Assembly: GCA_003990705.1 (NCBI GenBank)
Contig: AP018318.1
Coordinates: 6,366,001 to 6,430,000, forward strand
DNA from: Nostoc sp. HK-01
Lineage (GTDB): Bacteria; Cyanobacteriota; Cyanobacteriia; Cyanobacteriales; Nostocaceae
Reading direction: 5' to 3'
DNA length: 64,000 nucleotides
Shown here: in pieces, positions 57,400 to 64,000 of the stretch
Numbering within the stretch: the stretch's first letter is position 1
How the letters are laid out: each line of letters starts with the position of its first letter
Translations under genes and position numbers: made by a program
The notes under the pieces: generated by a model
Databases searched by the model: none
The model's input: the letters and a program-made list of their open reading frames with translations, nothing else
Told to the model about the DNA's origin: nothing

Positions 57400-58109
57400 T
57401 TCGGTGCTTGAGGGGTTGGTGTTGGACAAGTTTTGTTAACATAATCACACTGATAAATATAAGGTTCCTGCCAACTCAAGGGAATTTGTAATAAATCTCT
57501 TGTACCTGTTAATCCTTGTCCAATAAACAGTAAAAGAGCAACACAGTTTAATATTGTATGAATTAAGCGCCAGCGATGAGACTTATAAATATCTTGCACA
57601 ATTGCCAAAGAAAAAACCATCAGTAGTGATGCGGTAATACCAATATAGTAGTGTGACCAGTACCACTCATTAGTCAGGCGATAAACACCATCTTGACAGC
57701 CTAGAACTACTAAACCAACACCCGTTAAAGTAGCAAAAATCCCTCGCCATAACTTTTGTTTTGCTTGATAAAGTAACACTAAAGAAGCAATAGTCGCCAC
57801 AAACATTAATATGATAAAAATTACTTGAAAATTAGCAGTATTCCATAGTTGCTTTTTGATAATATTTTTACCAATTGGATAGGCTAACCCGACTAATGTT
57901 AAGCCAACAACGGCACTAGTTAACCAATCACCTAACTGTTTATGTTCTTTACCAACTACAGGTGGAATTTTGCTTTTAACTTCAGTTAAATTTTGCAAAC
58001 GACGTTGACGTGTTTGCCAAGCAAAATTCACAACATTCCCAATCAAAGGAAAGACAAAAATTACTGCGATCGCCGGATGTAAAAGCCCAAGAAAATCTGC
58101 TATTTCCAT
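57396..58109 (-). CDS. DUF4079 membrane protein
   Basis: The 237-residue protein has about six hydrophobic helices and His residues in LLHPAIAVIFVFPLIG, WSHYYIGITASLLMVF and SHRWRLIHTILNCVAL, matching the DUF4079 (cytochrome b561-like) family found in cyanobacteria; its role is unknown. The His pattern might hold heme, which is inference. The C-terminus has two Cys (QCDYVNKTCPTP) and a Pro-rich tail. The kinase gene downstream starts at GTG 57399 inside its stop, so the two are translationally coupled. Confidence 0.86.
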   Translation of the reverse strand: MEIADFLGLLHPAIAVIFVFPLIGNVVNFAWQTRQRRLQNLTEVKSKIPPVVGKEHKQLGDWLTSAVVGLTLVGLAYPIGKNIIKKQLWNTANFQVIFIILMFVATIASLVLLYQAKQKLWRGIFATLTGVGLVVLGCQDGVYRLTNEWYWSHYYIGITASLLMVFSLAIVQDIYKSHRWRLIHTILNCVALLLFIGQGLTGTRDLLQIPLSWQEPYIYQCDYVNKTCPTPTPQAPK

Positions 58110-58266
58110 AATTTTTTGTATTATAACTATCTAAACAGAATATATCCATCAGTAGCCAGAATTCAGAATTTAATTTTCTTGTAAGTAATTAATTGCTCAA
58201 TAATTTGGCTGTGGCAACTCCATGAGCATCTTGATTCCCATTTCTGAATTCTGACTGATTCTTCAA

Positions 58267-58734
58267 TTAACCACCTAAACTGGCATAACCAAAAGTAGCA
58301 TTAAATTTGCGACACCAAACTGCTACTGATCTATATCCAGACAATTGTAGATTTCTTGGTATAACGTAGCTTTGACTACCATTAAATCGTCTCAAACGAC
58401 CAATTAAAACATAATCTTTTCTTTTTAAATTATAAATTTGGGGTGCAGCCGAGCGATGTAAAATCACATACACATCAGGCCCGCTACTGGTACTAAAATT
58501 GCGATCAAACTGCAAATATCTGGTGTTATTTCTTGTGACAATGCTGACTTTTCCTTTCGTTGCATGTTCTCCACGGCGAAAGAAAGCAGACTGACCTACA
58601 GCAGCAGCCACTTGAGTAATTGCAGTTTGAGCAACAGGTATTGAAGGGGGTGTCTGATATGCAGTTACTTCTTTAATAGAGCCTAGGCTAACAGTTACAA
58701 CCATACTAAGGATAGCGAAACTATTAAATTTCAT
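58267..58734 (-). CDS. Secreted DM13 domain protein
   Basis: The 155-residue protein has a signal peptide (MKFNSFAILSMVVTVSLG, cleavage near ATAY or SIKEVTA) and a DM13 domain (about 50-155): GEHATKGKVSIVTRNN, LQFDRNFSTSSGPDVYVIL, GSQSYVIPRNLQLSGY, VAVWCRKFNATFGYASL with the conserved WC. DM13 is suggested to bind heme or act in redox chemistry. The gene lies 157 bases upstream of DUF4079 on the same strand, and together with the kinase could form a surface redox-sensing group, but this is only a suggestion. Confidence 0.88.
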   Translation of the reverse strand: MKFNSFAILSMVVTVSLGSIKEVTAYQTPPSIPVAQTAITQVAAAVGQSAFFRRGEHATKGKVSIVTRNNTRYLQFDRNFSTSSGPDVYVILHRSAAPQIYNLKRKDYVLIGRLRRFNGSQSYVIPRNLQLSGYRSVAVWCRKFNATFGYASLGG

Positions 58735-59002
58735 AGTGTTTACATCCTCAAATATATGTATATGAGGAAAATTTATAGCTGTCTGTGATGATGAATATTA
58801 AATTAAGCTGAGAATTAGTTAAAAATTTAGTTCAGCCATTTTTATCAGAATTTAATCTCATTAACTTTAAACTTATTTATCCAGAAATTAGCTATAAAAT
58901 TGATTTTTTTATCTAATATTTGAGGGTGAGCATCGTCAATAGACTATATAATATTTTCATCTAAATAAGTTAAAATATTTAGTTATTTAGGAGATTAATC
59001 AA

Positions 59003-61297
59003 GTGCAAAAACGTGAAATTGCCAGACTTAATCTTTTGAATCAGAAACAGAGGCATTCTGATCATCTTATTAATCAAAGAGTTTTTATCTTTCGCCTAGT
59101 GGCGTTAATGCTGTTGAGCATTGTGATCTTATCTGGTTTGCTCGTAGCAGGTTGGTTTGCTGGTGAGATGAAAATTGATGGATTTTTTGCTCAAATTTAT
59201 ATTTGGCAAATGAACCCGCCAATGTGGTTAGAAGCGCCAATGGTAAATAATAAATATTTACTTTCACTAACCTTGGCATTGCTCATCACAATGTTTGTCG
59301 TGATGAAACTTTCACCTCAGCCGCGAGTTTGGTCGCAGCGGTTAGTAGTCGGCATATTAATTATCTTAACTTTGCGGTATTTATTATGGCGATCGCTCTC
59401 TACCCTTAACCTTGCAGATCCATTAAATGGTGCAATTAGTTTGGGGCTATTTGCTTTAGAGATTGTAATGATTTCTAGCAGCTTAATTGAACTATTTTTA
59501 ATGTTAAATATTAAAGAGCGTCACCGGGAGGCAGATGAAAAATCCATTGCGGTGAGCAATGGAGATTTTATGCCATCTGTAGATATTTTTATTCCTACAT
59601 ACAATGAACCAGAATTTATTGTGCGGCGTACGATTATTGGTTGTCAAGCTATAGAATATTCTCAAAAAAACATCTATCTTTTGGACGATAATCGGCGCAC
59701 AGAAATACGAGAACTAGCAGCAGAACTTGGCTGTCAATATATTAGCAGAGCAAATAATCAACATGCCAAAGCCGGAAACTTAAATAACGCTCTCACCCAA
59801 ACTAATAGTGAACTAATCGCTGTTTTTGATGCAGATTTTGTTCCTACCAAAAACTTTCTGACTCGTACTGTGGGCTTTTTTCAGGATGAAACTATAGCCA
59901 TAGTCCAAACCCCACAAAGCTTTTATAATGTTGACCCCATAGCCCGAAATCTCGGCTTAGAAAATATTCTTACTCCCGATGAAGAAATATTCCATCGACA
60001 TATTCAGTCGATGCGAGATGGTGCAGAAAGTGCCATTTGTGCAGGTACTTCTTTTGTTGTGCGCCGCACTGCATTAGAAAAAACTGGTGGTTTTGTCACC
60101 GAATCTTTATCAGAAGATTACTTTACAGGAGTTAATTTAGCTGCTTATGGTTATCGGATTATTTATTTAAATGAATTACTCAGTGCAGGTTTAGCTGCCG
60201 AAAATATAGCTGCTTATGCAACGCAACGCCTGCGTTGGGCGCAAGGTACACTTCAAGGGCTGTTTATTGAGTCTAATCCGCTAATCGTTCCGGGATTTAG
60301 TTTGACACAAAGATTAGCCCATTTGGGAGGATTTTTGAGTTGGTTTGCCACTATTTCCCGAATTTCTTTTCTGTTGATGCCCTTGGCTTATTCATTTTTG
60401 AATGTTACTCCGATTCGGGCAAAATTACCAGAATTAATTTATTTTTGGTTGCCTGTTTACTTAGTTAATCTCACAGTATTTGCCTGGTTGAATAAGTATT
60501 CTCGTTCGGCATTTTTATCAGATATTTATTTTTTAGTATTATGTTTTCCTGTGGCGTGGACAGTAATTAACTCTCTGTTGCGTCCCTTCTCGACAGGATT
60601 TAAAGTCACACCCAAAGGAATAAGTAGCGATCGCTATACTTTTAACTGGAAATTAGCCTCACCTTTAATTATATTATTTATCGCTACAGCTATTAGTTTG
60701 TGGCAAACCATCTGTATGTGCATATTCAAACAATATATGGCTACAGAAGTACCAGCAATGGCTGAACAAACTGTAGGTATGGGGGTAGGTTGGGTATGGA
60801 GTATCTATAATTTACTCATGATTGGTTCAGCAATTTTAGTTTTCCTCGATGCACCCAAAACAGATAAATTTGAATGGTTTGATCTACGGCGAGTTGTCGA
60901 ATTAAAAATTGGTAAGGAAAGTTTTTGGGGTGTTACCACAATGATGTCGGAAATTGGTGCAGAAATAGCACTAACTCAGCAACTACCCATAAATTTATTT
61001 GTCAGTCAACCATTAACAATCAAAATTGCTGAAGAAAATTTACACCTAAATACAGAAATTGTAAGTACTGGATTTGCTAATGAATTTCCCATTATCCGCG
61101 TTTACTTTGAATCAATTAGTCTTAATCAACATCGTCGTTTAGTAGAAATGTTATTTTGCCGTCCCGGACAATGGAAACGTCAAAATGCCCCAGGAGAGTT
61201 AAGTTCTCTGTTCTTACTGTTGAGAATATTGCTGAGACCCCGCTTTATTTTTGATAGAAAAATTGATGTTAGCCCAGTTGTTGTGGCTAAAGTATAA
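59003..61297 (+). CDS. BcsA-like cellulose synthase family glycosyltransferase
   Basis: A membrane-embedded GT2 synthase (764 residues) with helices at the N-terminus (about 30-170), the catalytic domain (about 185-420: FIPTYNEP, LLDDNRRTE, AVFDADFVPT, SLSEDYFTG, TQRLRWAQGT), further helices (about 430-620) and a C-terminal PilZ-like beta domain (about 640-740). D, DxD, ED and QxxRW motifs are all present, so catalysis of a beta-linked glucan or similar polymer is expected. The c-di-GMP motif of PilZ (RxxxR and DxSxxG) is not well conserved: the matching segment reads MSEIGAEIAL. GTG 59003 has AGGAG 9 bases upstream. No BcsB gene is adjacent. Confidence 0.92.
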   Translation: MQKREIARLNLLNQKQRHSDHLINQRVFIFRLVALMLLSIVILSGLLVAGWFAGEMKIDGFFAQIYIWQMNPPMWLEAPMVNNKYLLSLTLALLITMFVVMKLSPQPRVWSQRLVVGILIILTLRYLLWRSLSTLNLADPLNGAISLGLFALEIVMISSSLIELFLMLNIKERHREADEKSIAVSNGDFMPSVDIFIPTYNEPEFIVRRTIIGCQAIEYSQKNIYLLDDNRRTEIRELAAELGCQYISRANNQHAKAGNLNNALTQTNSELIAVFDADFVPTKNFLTRTVGFFQDETIAIVQTPQSFYNVDPIARNLGLENILTPDEEIFHRHIQSMRDGAESAICAGTSFVVRRTALEKTGGFVTESLSEDYFTGVNLAAYGYRIIYLNELLSAGLAAENIAAYATQRLRWAQGTLQGLFIESNPLIVPGFSLTQRLAHLGGFLSWFATISRISFLLMPLAYSFLNVTPIRAKLPELIYFWLPVYLVNLTVFAWLNKYSRSAFLSDIYFLVLCFPVAWTVINSLLRPFSTGFKVTPKGISSDRYTFNWKLASPLIILFIATAISLWQTICMCIFKQYMATEVPAMAEQTVGMGVGWVWSIYNLLMIGSAILVFLDAPKTDKFEWFDLRRVVELKIGKESFWGVTTMMSEIGAEIALTQQLPINLFVSQPLTIKIAEENLHLNTEIVSTGFANEFPIIRVYFESISLNQHRRLVEMLFCRPGQWKRQNAPGELSSLFLLLRILLRPRFIFDRKIDVSPVVVAKV

Positions 61298-61552
61298 GAG
61301 GATGTTTAAAAAGTAGCAAAATATTTTCTTGGGACTTACACCATAAACCTCTTTTTTCTTAGAGAGTGTTTGAAAAGTTGCTCGCTGTGATTTTAATTGA
61401 ATTATTAGCCCCCTGAATTCCACGCCACTTTGTATGACGGTATCTTCGGCTAACGCGACAACACATACATAGTCTCTATGGCTGAATCAAATTTGACTTA
61501 TGAGCAAAATCAGCAATAATAACGTAAAGTCAGCCTCTAGCAACAGTCAACC
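61298..61552. other. Gap with two GAGGATGTTTAAAAAGT-type repeats
   Basis: Similar sequences at about 61302 and 61367 (GTGTTTGAAAAGTTGCT) resemble the ends of the MITE-like element at 17572-17673, in direct order here. No gene; it probably contains the promoter of the osmoprotectant operon. Confidence 0.55.
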
Positions 61553-62311
61553 ATGTCGCAAAATCGCCAAATTGCTGTTGAATTCCGCGATGTCAGCTTT
61601 AGCCGCAACCGTCGCAATTTAGTATCTAATCTAAATTTTTCTATCTATCAAGGAGAAGCTTTAATCTTACTTGGACGTAGCGGTAGCGGCAAAACCACGA
61701 CAATGAAGTTAATTAATCGTCTTTTTACACCTACAAAAGGTGAGGTAATTTTTGATAGCATCCCGACAAATCAATGGGACGAAATTAAACTACGACGGAA
61801 GATTGGTTATGTAATTCAAGAAACTGGTTTATTTCCCCATTTCACTGTAGAACGCAATGTGGGTTTAGTTCCCAGTTTAGAAGGTTGGAAACCAAAACAA
61901 ATCAAAACACGAGTTTATGAATTGTTGCAATCGGTAGGTTTAGATCCTGTACAGTTTGCTGGGCGTTATCCTCACGAACTTTCCGGGGGACAAAGGCAAA
62001 GGGTAGGTGTAGCGAGGGCGTTAGCAGCAGATCCCCCAGTTTTGTTAATGGATGAACCCTTTGGCGCACTTGATCCAATTACGCGTTTAGAATTGCAGCA
62101 GGAGTTTCGGCGGTTACAGCAAGAACTCGGTAAGACAGTAGTTTTTGTCACTCACGATATTCAAGAAGCTTTTGTTTTAGCGTCTAGAATCGGTTTGATG
62201 TATGACGGAGAACTGGTAGTATTGGGTACAAAGGAGGAATTTCTGCGATCGCAACATCCAGAAAGCCTAGCATTTCTTGAATGTCTGCGTTCTCTGCAAG
62301 ACAATTTATGA
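61553..62311 (+). CDS. Osmoprotectant ABC transporter ATP-binding protein (OpuCA-like)
   Basis: The ATPase (252 residues) of a glycine-betaine/choline/osmoprotectant importer. Walker A is GRSGSGKTTTMKLIN (about 41-55), Q-loop VIQETGLFPHFTVERNV, signature LSGGQRQRVGVARAL and Walker B VLLMDEPFGALDPITR. No C-terminal CBS domains are present, unlike OpuCA of Bacillus. The following permease gene starts at ATG 62308 inside the stop codon (ATGA overlap), giving coupled translation. The operon order ATPase, permease, binding protein is as in other OpuC systems. Confidence 0.94.
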   Translation: MSQNRQIAVEFRDVSFSRNRRNLVSNLNFSIYQGEALILLGRSGSGKTTTMKLINRLFTPTKGEVIFDSIPTNQWDEIKLRRKIGYVIQETGLFPHFTVERNVGLVPSLEGWKPKQIKTRVYELLQSVGLDPVQFAGRYPHELSGGQRQRVGVARALAADPPVLLMDEPFGALDPITRLELQQEFRRLQQELGKTVVFVTHDIQEAFVLASRIGLMYDGELVVLGTKEEFLRSQHPESLAFLECLRSLQDNL

Positions 62312-62940
62312 AAGATTTTTTCCTGATTAAGTATGCCTCAGAAATTTTTCAGCATACACTAGAACATTTGTTTTTGGTAGGCATTGCTATTGGAATCGCA
62401 ACATTTATCGGCATTCCTTTAGGCATTTTAATTACTCGTCAACCTCGCCTGCGTCAACCAATTCTGGGACTAGCTAATGTGTTACAAACTATTCCGAGTT
62501 TGGCGCTATTTGGGTTATTGATTCCTGTACCTGTAATTGGTGGTATTGGTGTTGTTCCGGCAATTGTGGCTTTGACTGTATACTCTTTTCTGCCGATAAT
62601 TCGCAACACATATACAGGTATTACAAGTGTAGATCCAGCAATTATTGAAGCTGGTAGAGGCATGGGAATGACTGATAAAGAATTACTATTACAAGTCGAA
62701 ATTCCCTTAGCGATGGGTGTAATTTTAGCTGGGGTAAGAGTTGCCACAGTCATAGCTATTGGCATTGCCACTATTGCCGCTGCTATTGGTGCTGGTGGTT
62801 TAGGCGTGTTTATTTTTCGCGGAATTGCAGTGGTGAATAATGATTTAATTTTAGCGGGTGCAGTGCCAGCCGCCGTAATTGCATTACTCGCGGATTTGTT
62901 AATTGGATTATTTGAAAAAAAAGTAAAAATTAAAGCTTAA
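62308..62940 (+). CDS. Osmoprotectant ABC transporter permease (OpuCB-like)
   Basis: A permease of 210 residues with about five to six hydrophobic helices: LFLVGIAIGIATFIGIPLGILITRQPR, VLQTIPSLALFGLLIPVPVIGG (the conserved substrate-gate segment) and the EAA-like loop AIIEAGRGMGMTDKELLLQVEIPLAM. It forms the membrane channel for betaine-type solutes. The chosen start ATG 62308 gives a 4-base overlap with the ATPase; ATG 62281 would add 9 residues. The binding protein follows 26 bases downstream. Confidence 0.93.
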   Translation: MKDFFLIKYASEIFQHTLEHLFLVGIAIGIATFIGIPLGILITRQPRLRQPILGLANVLQTIPSLALFGLLIPVPVIGGIGVVPAIVALTVYSFLPIIRNTYTGITSVDPAIIEAGRGMGMTDKELLLQVEIPLAMGVILAGVRVATVIAIGIATIAAAIGAGGLGVFIFRGIAVVNNDLILAGAVPAAVIALLADLLIGLFEKKVKIKA

Positions 62941-62966
62941 AAGAGGATGTTTATCAGCGAAAAGTA

Positions 62967-63911
62967 ATGAAAAGATTTTTGATGTTTTTCATTTTAACTT
63001 TTGCTTTAGTTGTAGCGATCGCAGCTTGTAACCCCAACTCGAATAATACCACTGGTGATATTGTTATTGCTTCTAAAGATTTTACAGAACAAGATATTTT
63101 AGGTGAATTATTAGCCCAACAAATTGAAGAAACAACCAAACTTAAAGTTGCTCGTCGTCCTCGTTTAGGTGGTTCTTTTGTTTGTCATAATGCTATTCTT
63201 GCTGGCAAAATTGATGCGTATATCGAGTATACAGGTACAGCTTTTACTGGTATTTTAAAACAAAAAGCTGTAAATGACCCAAAAGTTGTTTACGAGAAAT
63301 TAAAACAAGCATACTCGCAGCAATTTAAGCTGGAAGTAATGCCTAGTTTAGGTTTTGAAAATACCTTTGCAATCGTAATTCGTGGTGAAGATGCGAAGAA
63401 ATATAATCTGCAAACCTTATCGCAGGCTGCACAATATACACCACAATGGCGCGGCGGTTTCGGCTACGAATTTTTAGAACGAGAAGATGGTTTTCCGGGG
63501 TTAGCTAAAACTTACGATTTGCGTTTTTCTAAATCACCGCAAATTATGGACTTGGGTTTAATATATCGCGCCTTAATACAAAAACAGGTAGATATGGTGG
63601 CGGGAAATTCTACTGATGGACAAATTGCTCGGTTGGGTTTAGCTGTGTTAAAGGATGATAAACAATATTTTCCACCTTACGAAGCTACACCAATTGTCAG
63701 ACAAGCAGTGTTAAATAAATACCCGGAGTTGAGAGGTGCGATCGCTCAACTTTCTGGTAAAATTTCCGCAGATGAAATGCGGCAGTTAAATTATTTGGTT
63801 GAAGGTGAATTACGGGATATTAAAGAAGTTGTGCGTGAGTTTCGTAAATCTAAAGGTTTAATCTCACGCAAAGACGCAAAGGCGCAAAGTGATTATCTGG
63901 AGAGATTATGA
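62967..63911 (+). CDS. Osmoprotectant-binding lipoprotein (OpuCC/OsmF-like)
   Basis: The binding protein (314 residues) has a lipobox (MKRFLMFFILTFALVVAIAAC) and the family body: VIASKDFTEQDILGELLAQQIE, GGSFVCHNAILAGKIDAYIEYTGTAF, LIYRALIQKQVDMVAGNSTDG and YLVEGELRDIKEVVREFRKSKG. It captures betaine-like osmolytes in the periplasm. The last about 14 residues (ISRKDAKAQSDYLERL) are coded by a common short repeat (ACGCAAAGACGCAAAGGCGC) and probably form a neutral extension added by repeat insertion. The start ATG 62967 fits the signal peptide; the next gene begins at 63908 inside its stop. Confidence 0.94.
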   Translation: MKRFLMFFILTFALVVAIAACNPNSNNTTGDIVIASKDFTEQDILGELLAQQIEETTKLKVARRPRLGGSFVCHNAILAGKIDAYIEYTGTAFTGILKQKAVNDPKVVYEKLKQAYSQQFKLEVMPSLGFENTFAIVIRGEDAKKYNLQTLSQAAQYTPQWRGGFGYEFLEREDGFPGLAKTYDLRFSKSPQIMDLGLIYRALIQKQVDMVAGNSTDGQIARLGLAVLKDDKQYFPPYEATPIVRQAVLNKYPELRGAIAQLSGKISADEMRQLNYLVEGELRDIKEVVREFRKSKGLISRKDAKAQSDYLERL

Positions 63912-64000
63912 GTTTTAAGTTAAACACAACTTTTAAAGCTGCAATTATCTGGTTTTGTGTTTCTAGCGGTACTGCTATTTCTCAAACATTACCTCTCTCA
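63908..64000 (+). CDS. Start of a gene cut by the right edge, signal peptide only
   Basis: ATG 63908 overlaps the TGA of the binding-protein gene (ATGA), and the 31 codons to the edge read as a signal peptide (FKAAIIWFCVSSGTAISQ). The product is therefore exported. The ATGA overlap shows it belongs to the osmoprotectant operon, but the function cannot be known from this fragment. Confidence 0.7.
   Translation, partial: MSFKLNTTFKAAIIWFCVSSGTAISQTLPLS

Overview
The window looks like chromosomal DNA of a filamentous, heterocyst-forming type of cyanobacterium (Nostoc/Anabaena relatives). The evidence is the very frequent HIP1 octamer GCGATCGC on both strands, a high-light-inducible (Hli/Scp) protein gene, a group-1 sigma factor of cyanobacterial type, many histidine kinases, a NACHT/NB-ARC-TPR type STAND protein, and repeat families (short tandem repeats, CCCCTCTCC hairpin elements, 'GGACTTACG' elements) that are common in Nostocales. 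The gene order hli - sigA - gyrB - miaA also fits what I remember of Nostoc. Species cannot be fixed from the sequence alone.

Layout. 1-3.3 kb: the 3' part of a multi-PAS hybrid histidine kinase and a CheY-like regulator. 3.4-3.8 kb: a MITE-like element abutting eleven 21-bp tandem repeats. 3.8-6.65 kb: a STAND NTPase with TPR repeats that an in-frame TGA separates from its N-terminal domain. 7-9.2 kb: sulfonate use (ssuA, ssuD). 9.4-12 kb: small oxidoreductase and hydrolase genes. 11.9-14 kb: a FecCD/FecE-type metal-chelate or cobalamin importer pair, with a 42-bp tandem repeat between the two genes. 14-20 kb: a secreted protein, a CadD-like transporter, a DUF1003 protein, an orphan sugar permease and two tandem metallophosphoesterases. 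20-22.7 kb: cobL and an MFS transporter. 23-27 kb: a GT39-like glycosyltransferase, an acyltransferase and radC. 27-31.3 kb: two riboswitch-controlled units placed head to head, a UPF0016 (Mn exporter type) gene behind a yybP-ykoY motif and cobG-cobH-cobI behind a cobalamin riboswitch. 31-40.7 kb: Uma2, S1-domain, GT2, S41 protease, YdcF, pentapeptide, TetR, TPR and response-regulator genes. 40.8-50.9 kb: housekeeping block (gyrA-like, PAP2 phosphatase, hli, sigA, gyrB, miaA, a GNAT gene), with a 1.6-kb gene-free stretch between gyrB and sigA. 51-58.7 kb: a small disordered protein, then a dense two-component cluster and a DUF4079/DM13 group. 59-64 kb: a BcsA-like glycosyltransferase and an OpuC-type osmoprotectant ABC operon that runs off the right edge.

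Functional links. Several genes serve cobalamin: cobL, cobG, cobH and cobI make corrin-ring intermediates, the cobalamin riboswitch should repress cobGHI, and the FecCD/FecE pair could be a cobalamin or siderophore importer, although no binding protein is present. The Mn exporter gene has a complete ON-switch architecture (aptamer plus terminator). Start codons were revised from sequence for many genes, most importantly the UPF0016 gene (GTG at 27703), cobG (TTG at 28404), gyrB (49192) and the HAMP kinase (GTG at 57399, GTGA overlap).

No wholly new multi-gene system is evident. The items most worth a second look are the TGA-split STAND gene, the MITE pair sharing a core but not ends, the 21-bp and 42-bp tandem repeats, the S1-domain protein with an unrecognised N-terminal half, and the structured gene-free region upstream of sigA.
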